Shown piece by piece: positions 25,101 through 37,100 of a stretch of DNA of 64,000 nucleotides; positions within the stretch are counted from its first letter, which is position 1, and each line of letters opens with the position of its first letter. The stretch is from assembly GCA_019925095.2 (NCBI GenBank), contig CM034406.1:17174388-17238387 (forward strand). Reading direction: 5' to 3'. The notes below the pieces were generated by a model. The model was not told the origin of the DNA. It did not search any database and saw nothing but the letters and a program-made list of their open reading frames with translations. The translations under genes and the position numbers were made by a program. The DNA is from Dendrolimus kikuchii. Lineage: Eukaryota > Arthropoda > Insecta > Lepidoptera > Lasiocampidae.

Positions 25101-28100
25101 GTTGTTCGTACCTACCCCGCAAGGGAACTGGCGTGAAGTTATGTATGTATGTATGTATGTAATTTATATTTACAGTATTTAATCATTTGCAGAATTTATT
25201 TTACATATTTTGCCTATTCTAATAATATATATATATATACGGAGCTAAGACTCAAGCTCCAGGGGTGGAAGTAATAAATGGCCTAACGTCGGAAGTAGCT
25301 GAGGTGAACCTGCAGCCCACTTCTCGACACCCCTTAGCCACTCGCACCCATGTTGCCCCTGTCTTCTATGGCATTTTTTGGGGCCCATGCAGGGAGTGGC
25401 GAGTCACCGTCTGCCCATTTTTCCATGTTCCCCGAACATTGCGACGGGCAGACGCCATAGTCCCCATAGTCCCAGACCCCTAGTACCACTAGCAGTTCAG
25501 CCCAATAGCCCGGTACTTTTTGTCCTCATTTCCCGCAATAGTCCTACACTGGCCGGGGCTTGTCCTTGGGTGCATTACTATATGTTGTAGACAGGGATAA
25601 TCGCCGGTCAGTGTCACGCCACATTTACATTAAATTTGTTAAAGGGCCTCTACGTGTTGGCCTTCCCATGGCCCCACGCAAGCCCTCCAAATGTCCGGGC
25701 CATTTTTATGGCCCGTGGTCTTCAAAGATATATATATACAACTTAATTTATAAAAGATAAAAACTGCAAATAGTAAATAGGTCCCAAATCACCGTCAGTA
25801 TTAATTAATTATAATAATTTCTAATTTTTGTGATGCTAATATGCCTTTTCTTTACACATTGATGAATGCAATCTCTTATGAAAAAAATGCGTATTTTTCA
25901 GTCATTTGATTATATCCTCACCGTGTTTCATCTGTGTTGTTCTTCTATTTATCATACCAAGAGAAATATCCATTTTGAAATTGTTTAAAAGAAGAAGACA
26001 CAGTGGTAATATTATTCTTACTTTATACTAATTTCTTTACAACTGGACCGTTCAACGTACAGCATTATACAGACTCTGCAGCCTACTTAAGCTGTTTTAA
26101 TATAAATAATGCTCATAGTTATGTTATGGGCAGGTTGATATATAACTTGCCACGAGATGCTAATCAATTTTTAATATTTATTTGTCCGTGCAAGAATGGA
26201 GAAAGAGTACAATGTCCTGTGGCCGAGTGACCTGTCGTAAGACGCGACAAAACAACCCACAGCCAGGTGGTAGGGTTTTGACTTGTCTGGATGGCTACCA
26301 CCCCTGGTATAGAATATGCCGCCATAACAACCTTGAGTTGTATTCTGGCATAAATGGCCAGGTTGCAGTCTCCTTTTTGAGAGCGGTAGCACATTCGTAG
26401 CACCTTTAGGGTTACAAATTTCCAAAGGTGATGGTGACCGCTTTCCGTCAGGTGGGCAGTCTGTCAGCTGAACTCATGCAATAAAAAAAAGTTGCTACAA
26501 GTTGATAATAGGCGTAAAATACGACTTCAACTACTACTAAGTTGAACTGGCAACTCCAGGTATTAGAATACAACGTAACGTAACGTACTTAATGTGGAAT
26601 AATTACAAAGTTGTAGCGGCCAGCAGGCTGCCTAAGCGATATAACCGTGGCAAGCCGCCTTTACGTTATTCGCCGCCCGCGCCGCACTTACGTCGCCGCT
26701 CTTCCTCCGACAGCTAAACGCTGTCGACAGATAGTCTGTTTCGGTCAGCGCGCGGGAGCGGTCTTGTCGCGGTTACTTTGGATGCGGTAGGACTTTTTTT
26801 TTTTTTACGCCCCCCCCAGGGGGTGCCCCCCGCGGTCCTCAGCCCCTCCGACCGTGGTAGGCACACGGGGAAGCGTCCCCGGGGCCCCAGCGGCCACTGT
26901 CACATTTCCCCCTTTCATTCCGTGACAGTGGTGTCCCACCTACGTTCCTATCCCTAAAATCGTTCCTGTGTGTCCCTCCTTCACAAATACCCACCCCTTC
27001 CTTGTTAGATGGGCCACTCGCACCCCTCCGTTCAGCGGAGAGGTCCCTGGCGATGTGGCGCCGACGGGTCCGGCGTCTAGGCGTTTGCCAATCACCGGGC
27101 TGGCGACGGGGCGGGCCTAAGGGCGGTCCGCCCCATTTCTGATTTCGTCACCGTCGTGCGATGTGGGGTGTGGTGGCGGCGGTTCTACCCGACCGCACCC
27201 GCACCGCGGAAGAAGAGAACCTTCAGATGGTCTTGGGTGGAGGGTTTATCTGTCTGCTCGCCCTTGGGGCAGACTGAGCCCCCTACCCACCCGAAGCTTG
27301 GTAAGGCGTGCCTGCAGCTGCATGCCGGGCGGGTCATCCCGGCTGCTAGCGCCCCGTGGGCGGCGTGTGGGGTTTCGGTAAACTGCGGACTCTTTGCACG
27401 CCGCTCACAGTTTAATTAGTCTGTAAGCATTCAGATGGCCTCCCATAGTGGAGGCAAATTAGTTTTTAGTAACTCCTCGGAGTTCAAATACAACAAACAT
27501 GCAAGCACAAGAACAAGAGAAGCTACCCCAGGTGGGTCGATCTTCCGCCACAAAAAAAAAGGGAGGCAAATCCCACGCCGATGCCGATACCTGTGGTAAG
27601 GCCAGCTGTTCCCCATCGTATTCTGGGGGGGGGACGTCCTTGCGCTCGAACACCTGGACTTTGTCCAAGCAGAAGATGCCCGAGATGGGCGGCGAAGTAG
27701 TTTTTTCGCGCAGTAGCAGCAGAATAAGCGGCCGCACTTCTGCTGCAAGTGGCGCCATTAGCGGCACCAGGAGCGGGGCCTTGAGTGGAGCTGTCGATGA
27801 GTCAGATTCTAATCTCTCGATGTTCTCCATTCGGTCCCGCTCCAGGTCGGATTCGCGTTCGCAGTCGCGTTCGCCGACGCTCTCACGCTCCGAATCTGGA
27901 CCCGGCATACGGACTGAACCGGAAGCCGGGCCATCGCACCCGTCGAGCTCGCGCGTCCAGAAAAAGAGGAAAAGGCCCGTACCCTACCAAGGCCCTAAGA
28001 ATTTTCCACAATCCAGTGGTGACGAGACGGTAGCCTCCAAATCCCTCCGCAGGGTGTCCCCACCCACTTCGGTTGGCTTGACCGCAGAGTCTGCGAGTCT

Positions 28101-31100
28101 GGCGCGGGCTAAGGAGGCCGTCGCCCAAACAAGTAGAGTGATTGACCTTGAGCTTGACCACGAAGAAAGCACCGTCAAGCTTATCAAAACAGCCGAGCAG
28201 GAGAGGATTGCTCGACGGGCCCCAGAACTATTAGGTCGCTCAGGGTCAGTAACAGTCACAGATGAGGCCGGGGCCAGAACAGCTCAGGCTATAGAGACCG
28301 ATGTCAAAAATGCCCTGGGGGTCATACGCCATGTGGCAAAAGTCCCCAGGGGGTTAAAAGGGACTTTTATGAAGTCCCTTAATGACTCGGTCTCTATACT
28401 CAGTGACGCCTTCGAGGTGCTACGAGGCCGCACTGAGTCCGACGAGATCAGGAAACTTGAAGCGGCCAACCGGCGCCTCGAAGCCGAAGTAAAAGAGATG
28501 AGGAAGGAGATGGCCAGTCTACGGGCAGAAATCGCCCGACCCCGGCTCGTACCAACATCAAGGTCGTCACCTAAACCTCCGCCTCCACCGCCACCACCAC
28601 CATCGATATCTGTAGTGGGAGAGCGGTTCAAGGACCAGGACGAGCTGCTGCGTCATCTGACCCTGTCACTGGGGAAAATGATGGACGCTAAACTAGCTGC
28701 CCTGGACGATCGCCTTCTCCCAGAGAGGCGAGTCCGTCCGCCGTTGGCAGTTGATCTCCGGCGAGCAGATACGGATACACAACCATCTCCGGCACCTGGG
28801 AGAAGCCAAGCTAACCGCCCTCCCGAGGAGTTTCCTCCGCTGCCCGCGAAAAGAAAGCGAGGCGGTGGAGAGGATAAAAACAGCGCTACGAGCACTCCTG
28901 CAACAAAGGGACCATCCAGGGCTAACAAAGTAGCCCCACAGCCGTCACCGTTAGCTGAAGGTTGGTCAGTGGTAGCCCGCAAGGCCAAAAAGAAACCACC
29001 GACCAAACAAAACGACGCTGCTAAGCCCCAGGTGAGGCCGAAGCCGACGACGTCTAAGGCCAAGCAAGATCCGCGTATGCGGGTACCCAACACCACCGCG
29101 GTGATTCTCACACTGCTACCCGCGGCGGTGGAAAAGGGCGCCACTTACGCGGACATGATGCAACTGGCAAAAGCCAATATAAAACTCGGCGAGCTCGGCA
29201 TCGCCGGCGTAAAGCTGAAAACCGCGCGGACAGGGGCACGTATGCTCCTTCTCCCCGGAAAAGATAGCGGGGAGAAGGCCGATGCCCTTGCCGCGCGGTT
29301 GAAGGATGTCCTGCCGGAGGATGCAGTTAAGGTGTCCAGACCCGAGAGATGCTTTAATGTGCGCGTCTCGGGTCTGGACGACTACACTACACCAGAGGAG
29401 GTCGTGGCCGCCGTCGCCCGGGTCACGGACGTTGCCGCTGGGCGCATCAACTCCAGCGTCATGCGTCTGGGCCCGGACAGGCTGGGATATGTCATCCTGG
29501 CTTGCCCTGTGGCGGCGGCCATCAAATTGAAGGAGAGGAAGAGAGTGATGGTGGGGTGGGCCTCGGCGGATGTAAAAATCCTGCAGAGTCGGTCCGAGCG
29601 GTGCTGGCGCTGCCTGGTGGTAGGACACGTCGCCTGCACCTGCTCTTCCCCTGTCGACCGCAGCAAAGACTGCTATCGCTGCGGTCAACCTGGTCATCTT
29701 GCCGCTACGTGCCAGAACACGCCGCATTGTAGTATCTGCAGCGCGGCTGGCCGAGCGGCAGGTCATTGGATGTGCAGAGGAGTGCCAGCCGCGCGTAAAA
29801 GCGAAGGCCCCCCACCATTGCTAGGTCCACCAGTAATAAGGTGGACCAACAAAAAGGAAAAGGAAACGAAAAGAAGACGCCAAACAAAAGTAAACGGAAG
29901 AAGAAAAGAAAAGGTCCCAGACAGGCAGCGGCAAATACATCTCAGCCACCGCAACCGCAGCCCAAACCACGATCGCTGCCGCCGCCGCCGCCGTCACCAA
30001 TGCCCGGGACCGCTAGGATGGAAGAATAAAAGTAGTTTCTCCAATGGCTATCCTAGTGGTCCAGGGTAACTTGAACCACTGCGCCACTGCACAAGACCTG
30101 TTAATGCAGAGCATGGCGCAGTGGGGAATTCAATTCGCAGTTGTCGCCGAGCCATACTACGTCCCCCCCCGTTCGGACTGGGCGGGGGACCTGGATGGCT
30201 TGGTGGCCATTATTGTCCGGACCGCCGCCGCATGCCCCCCCCTAGCCGGTGTGGTAAGGGGACGGGGTTACGTGGCGGCAACGATCGGGGAGATAGTGGT
30301 CGTCGGTGGCTACTTCTCCCCGAACAGAAGGCTCGCCGATTTCGAGGGATGGATCGAGGAAGTGGGCACAGTGGTGGCCCGCAGCCGGCCTCGCCCCGTG
30401 CTCGTACTCGGGGACTTCAACGCAAAAGCCGTGGCTTGGGGATCCCCGAGTACTTGCGCGCGTGGCGAGGCACTGGAAGAATGGGCCATCGAAAAGGGTC
30501 TCGTAGTCCTCAACCGGGGCTCCGTACATACGTGCGTGCGCCAGCAGGGCGGCTCAATAGTAGACGTCACATTTGCCAGCCCTGAACTGGCGCGCCGTGT
30601 GCGGGACTGGAGGGTCGTTACGGGGGTGGAGACGCTCTCCGACCACCGTTATATACGGTTCAACGTCTCCGCCCGAAACCCGGACCCGCCGTCCCGAGAG
30701 TCTCCGGTAGGTGACTGTCCGCGCTGGGCATTACAAAAGTTGAATCGGGAGGCGTTCAGAGAGGCCCTGATCGTCGCCACCTGGGCATCAGGGCCCGAAG
30801 TGAACCCTCCCGATGTAAATGTAGAGCAGGAGGCAGAAAACCTGCGGTCGCTCGTCACTGACATCTGCGATGCGGCGATGCCGAGGAGGGGCCGATTCCA
30901 GCCCTTCCGAAAGGTGTACTGGTGGAACCCCGTACTAGAGGGGCTAAGGCGCGCGTGCAATAGCGCGCGCCGCCAGTACACCCGCCACAGAAGACGGCGT
31001 CGCCGCGCAGCGGACGCAGCGACCGTAGAAGCTCAGCTGTACGAGGGGTACAGAAGCGCCAGAAGAACACTGCGGATCGAGATCCGCAACGCAAAAAACG

Positions 31101-34100
31101 TTGCCTGGGGGGAGCTCTTGGATAGTTTAAATCAAGACCCTTGGGGGCGCCCTTTCAAAATGGCACGGAACAAGCTCCGTGCCTGGGCGCCTCCGCTAAC
31201 CGAGTCTCTCCCCAGGGACGTCGTACTCGACGTAGTTGGCGCTCTGTTCCCTTCACGGGCTGAGCACATGCCTCCTGCTATGGCACCGCCAGAGGCGGAG
31301 CCCAGCGTGGATAGAGACCCTGTGCCCACCGTGGACCGGGTAGAGCTGGGGGTGGCCATGCTACGGCTAAAGGCCAAGAACGCTGCCCCCGGCCTTGACG
31401 GCATACCAGGGCGTGCGTGGGTTCTGTCCTACGACGCCCTGGAGCCCCGACTGATGAGGCTTTTCGGCGCATGTTTAGAGCAGGGCCAGTTTCCACAACG
31501 GTGGAAGACAGGAAAGCTGGTCCTGCTGCGGAAGGAGGGGCGCCCTGCGGACTCGCCGTCCGCCTACCGGCCCATTGTGCTGCTGGACGAGGTCGGAAAG
31601 CTCTTGGAGCGTATCATCGTTGACCGCCTCGTCCAGCACCTATCGACGACGGGGCCGGACCTGGCGGACAACCAATTCGGTTTCCGCACAGGGCGCTCCA
31701 CGATTGATGCAATCATGCGCCTAAAAGGCCTGGCGGAGGAAGCAGTTTCCCGGGGCGAGGTATTATTGGCGGTGTCTCTTGACATCGCCAACGCCTTTAA
31801 TTCCTTGCCCTGGCCTTGCATTATGGAGGCACTCCGGTATTTCGGGGTGCCGACCTACCTCCGCCGTATAGTCGGGGCATACCTAAATAGTAGAGCCGTC
31901 ATCTACCCGGTCCACGAGGGTTGGAATCGGCGAGCCATGGTGTGCGGTGTTCCACAGGGGTCGGTTCTAGGTCCCCTCCTGTGGAACATCGCATACGACT
32001 GGACCTTGAGGTGTCGGGTCCTCCCGGGCGTCAGCGTCGTATGTTACGCAGACGACACGCTGATCGCCGCGCGCGGGAGGACCCATCGGCAGGCGTGCCT
32101 TCTAGGCACGGCTGGGGTGTCAACAATAGTAGGCAGGATCCGGCGTCTTGGTCTGGAGGTGGCGTTACAGAAGACCGAGGCCGTGATGTTTCACGGTCCT
32201 CGTAATCGTCCACCTCCGGACAGCTGCATCACAGTAGGAGGCATCCGCATTGGCATCGGTGGAACCATGAAATACCTGGGATTGGTCCTCGATAGCCGAT
32301 GGGATTTTTCGGCACACTTTCGGCAGCTGCTCCCCAGACTCAAGGGGGCAGCCGGTGCGCTCTCGCGCCTGCTCCCCAACATCGGGGGGCCCAATACCAC
32401 GTGCCGGAAACTCTTCGAAGGCATCGTACGTTCGATGGCCCTTTACGGGGCCCCAGTTTGGTCGAACCGCCTGACGGCCAAAAACGCGGCGCTGTTACGT
32501 CAAGCGCAACGCATATTGGCCGTCAGGGCAATAAGAGGATACCGTACGGTGTCCTTCGAAGTGGCCTCGCTACTCGCCGGATCCCCCCCATGGGACCTGG
32601 AAGCCAGGGTCCTGGCGTCACTGTATGTGTGGCGTAAAGAGGCCCTGGCCAGGGGCACCAGACCCGCGCCTCGCGAGACCGAGGCGTGCCGGTCGGAGCT
32701 CCGCCAGGTAGCCATGGGGGTCTGGGAAGATCGCCTAAGACGCCCCAGCGCGGGCCCCGCCACCATTGAGGCGGTGAGGCCCGTCCTGCAAGAATGGATT
32801 GGACGAAGTCACGGCACCCTGACGTTCAGGCTGACGCAGGTCCTGACGGGGCATGGTTGCTTCGGAAGGTACCTGTGTCGCCTCGGCCGCGAGGCCACGT
32901 CAGGGTGCCATCATTGTGACACGGGCGACGAGGACACGGCGCTGCACACACTCCAGGATTGTCCAGCCTGGACGGAGCAGCGCCGGGAGCTCGTCGCCCA
33001 TACCGGATTTGACACCTCGCTCCCGGCCGTGGTACGCACCATGGTCGGGAGCTCCACCGGATGGGACGCCGTCTCTTCCTTCTGCGAGCAAGTCATGTTT
33101 GCGAAGGAGGAGGCGGAACGGGAGCGTGAGCGTAATTCCCTGCTCCGCTCCCGCCAAAGGAGGACGCGCCGGCGCCGGAGGTCAGATAGTGACCTTCGGC
33201 CGCCGTAAGCGGGCGGCGCGGGTGGGGCCCCTAGGGGTATAGGGGTTCTCACTCTCCCGCACAGGCCGTCGAGATGAGAGCGCGAGTGTTCCGCGCGCGC
33301 TCATCTCTCTTCCCGTGGGGCGTGTTACAGACCGCCCCACGCACGGATTAGAACTAGAAGTAGCCAGGGGCCACGTCCCCTGGCATAGGAAGAGGCCCAG
33401 TGAGGGGGGCCCACGCCTGCCAGGGCACGCGGAGTTGGGAAGCCCGCATTCACGTAGCCCTGGCATAAGGCGCAGGACGGAACACCCAGGGGTTTTAGTG
33501 GGTATCCCTAACTGGGGCGTGGCAATAGCGTGGCACCGGTTCTGACCGGGCACGCTAGTGCCACCCCCGATCTGGCGAATCCCACACACTCACACGGGTC
33601 GCGAACATCCCCCCAGGCTTCTGTGCCTGTCGCGGCTTAGTCCTCAAACGGATTTCCCCTGGATAAAAAAAAAACCATAACAACCTTGAGTTGTGTTCCT
33701 GCATGAGTAACCAGGTTCCAGTCGCCCGTAAGAGAGCAGCAGCGCATTTGTAGCACCTTTGGTGTTGCATTGTCTATAGGCGATGGTAACCGCTTTCCAT
33801 CAAATGGGCCGTTTGCCTGTCTGCTGAACTCGTGCAAAAAAAAAAAACAATTTATGAGTGTTGATAATACATAGGTACATTATAGCAATTTATGACATTT
33901 GTTGTGTTTTTAGGTTCTCGTGGTAATATTACAAATAAAAAGCGTACAAACACATGCCTAACCTGGTATTCTGTTTTAAACAACATAAACTGGAGTGTTT
34001 TAATTATCATAGGTAAGGAATAAAAAATACTTTTTTGTTCTTTAATTCATAGACTATGCTAACTCATGAACTAACAATATCACCATACAAAATTTTACAT

Positions 34101-37100
34101 AAGCTCCATACAGGTAGTGTCAAAATTCAACTGATGGTAATGCAAGTGAATGAATACTATTTTTAGTGTTTATTGAGGTGCGGCGGCGCTGGGTTTAGCG
34201 GGAAGCGAACTGTGTCAAATTTGCGGGAAAAGAAGTGTGGGACAATTTTGATGGGAATCGGAAGATAAGCACGCACTTACCTGGTTAATGGGAATGAAAT
34301 GCGGCTGCTCCTCTGCCCTCAGTCCACCTTACTTCACTTTATTTGTTATAATTTATATTATATGTTTTTATTATATTTTACAATTTGATGCGGAGCGGGT
34401 TATTTATATAATACATATATTATTTATATTTAATTAGGATTGCGGGCGCGATATATTTTATGTTATATTATGTTATTTTATATATATATTTACATTTGCG
34501 GTGCGATTTAATTTATTTTATTTTATGATGACATGAGATGAATGATTGACGTGACGTGCGAAAGGGGACGCGCCGTCAGATTTAAAGGAAGAATTTAAAT
34601 AAGTCGAAGAAAAGTATGAATAGGTCGAAAGGAGGTTTACATGGCGGTACCATTTCCCCCGGCCTTAAAGGGTTGCCTTTAAAAAACAGTAAATTAAAAA
34701 TAATAAGGACCAAAAATTTAATCAAGCGGGCGGAGGTCCAAAGTATAATGCGGTGAGCGAAACCAAAATTAATGTTTAATTAGCGAGTGGCAACCATTAG
34801 TAAAGTGAGCGGATTTTAAACTGTATATGTATGAAGCGAGCGAAAAAGTAATGTATAATGAGCGAACGAATATTTGTATACAATGAACTTCCAGTACGAT
34901 ACATGTCTGAATGTTCAAAGATATTTACGAAATGAGCGGTACTATATGAAGATATATAAAGTACGACAGACATGAGCGAAGAAATAAACATATGGAGCGA
35001 TTATAAATTAATAAAGCTTGAGCGGGGGACTAATATTATGTCCATTAAATTAAAAAAAGTATGCGGATCAGCAAATATTTAATTAAATATCAGCTTAAAT
35101 AACGTATCTTAAACTAGCGAGATTCAATATAACAAATTAACGAGCGAAGAAATAATATGACACAACGTCTTAAGCAAACAAACAAAAACGCGAGCGAGTA
35201 ACTTAATTTAATAGAGGGTATTCAAGAATTAAAATCACCATGCGAAGGACTAATTGCTAAAGTCCAATATAATAAATGAGCGAATATAACACTATGAGAG
35301 TGTAAGTAATAATAAAAAGCGAACGCGGGTGATGGACTAAATAATGCCCAAATAAAATTACTAAAGCGAGCGTGAGACTTACACTAGCAAGGTCCAAATT
35401 AATATAAAAGGAGCGGGAGCGGGACCTATACTAGTATAGTCCGAAATGAATTAATGAAGCGGAAGCGGGACCTAAACTTACAAGGTCCAAAATAAGTATA
35501 AATGAGCGGGTGCAGGACCTAAATAAGCAAGGTCCGAAATAAGCTTATAAAGAAGCGGGAGCGGGATTGGGACTTAAACACGCATGGTCAAAATAAATTT
35601 ATTAGAGCGGATGCGGGACCAAGACAGATAGGTCCGAATTAAATGGTGCGGACGCAGGACTTATGTTTGTTTGGTCCAAAATAAATTTACAAGAGCGGTA
35701 CGGGACCAAAACAAATCAAGACCAAAATAGACTTATAAGAGCGAAAGAAGGATTTAAGAACGCTTAGTCCAAATATATATTTACAAGAGCGGATAGGAGA
35801 CCAAAGCAAGCATAATCAATAATTAAATAAAGGAGCGGAAAAGAATATAAGTTAAATGTACATTGAAATTATTAACGCGAGTAAAGAAACAATCGAATAA
35901 TCGAAGGTGCTTAAAATAAACAAAATAAAGGCGAGCGTTGACCCAATGTAACCTATGCTAAGTCTCAAAAAATAAACAAATACTTATTAATTATTAATAT
36001 TAAAATAAAGCGGGATATTTAAACCGAAAAAAATAAAAATTTATTAATAACTTAAAAAGAAACTATTAATCTAAGGTCGGCACATAATACAAAGAAATAA
36101 ATGAACGCGCAAACTTCATTCATTCTGAATATTCCAATTTGCGATATGTCATGTTTCGTAGTATGTGCTACCCCCCATATCCTAAAACAACAACTAAGAA
36201 AGCATGCGGTGGAAATTATTTAAATTAAAATATTAAATTAATAAAATATGCATCCCTCGATCCGAGTAAAGACATCGGATGAGGGGCTATGCGACAAAGG
36301 TATTTGACGCAAAGAAAAATTTAAATTTACGCGGATCGGTTTAAAACAAGAATTGTATTTGAAAACTCTATGATGACCGGGAATCACACGTAAACCAATG
36401 TCAATAGAATACTTTTTCATTATGACATTGTTCGATGTATTTAAATTATAAAACGAGTGTAAAACGTCATTAGAACAGAGCGCGATATTATATTGAGAAC
36501 TCGAACCTAAAAGTATACGAATTTTCAAAGAGGTTTTATTTTGTACTAATATTATAGGGCGGTGAATATAATATATTAAAGCGGAAGAAAATATTTTGTT
36601 AATGCAAATTTTGCGATGATAATTATCATGTAAATGATAATATTCAATTTTAAGCAGCGAAGCGGTATTCGTCTTAGGATCCCATAAAGGCCAAAGAAGA
36701 ATAGTCAAGCGAACTTGAACGAAGGTGTAATAATTTATAAACGATTCATGACGAATCTTAAAAATAGCGGGAGAACTTATAGCGTTGCCTAATACGGTGC
36801 GAGAAGCGGGCGATAGTATGTTAAAATTATTATATACCGTATTAAGACTAAGAAAGCGCGGGAATAAAGAATATTTAAATAAAGCGGGTGCATTAAACAT
36901 GGTATATGCAAGCGGATGCGCATTACTAAAACGTGAAAGTCTTATATCTGCTATATCTTCAAACGATATATTATATTTGCCTTTGATCAGCAAAGTATTT
37001 TGCGGAAGTTTATAGTCGTTTGATTTAAAACCACAGTGACGGCTAATCAAACGAAATGATGAAATGGGTCTTAATAAAGACTTGTATGTAATTGGTGATA

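Larger units (their letters stand above)
26610..33674 (+). mobile_element. Full-length R1-clade non-LTR retrotransposon
   Basis: A 7.07-kb element with an 889-bp 5' UTR, ORF1 27499-30069, ORF2 30044-33208, a 456-bp 3' UTR and A10 (33665-33674). GC-rich against AT-rich introns. The 5' edge is set by the start AGTTGTAGCGG, which also opens an independent fragment at 47292. Both frames lack stops and keep key residues, so the copy may be competent or very recent. It sits in sense orientation in the SLC13 intron between exons 25902 and 33914. I see no clear target duplication: the left flank is unique sequence, while the right flank is the second half of a family A copy. R1, TRAS and SART relatives often have fixed targets; I see no rDNA or telomeric repeat here. 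Confidence 0.88.

Noticed and set aside
27156..27419. Plus frame in the LINE leader
   Set aside because: No similarity to R1-clade proteins, and composition explains its length; treated as 5' UTR.
35320..35850. CRISPR-like array
   Set aside because: Units are degenerate with no constant repeat; it lies inside an LTR element.
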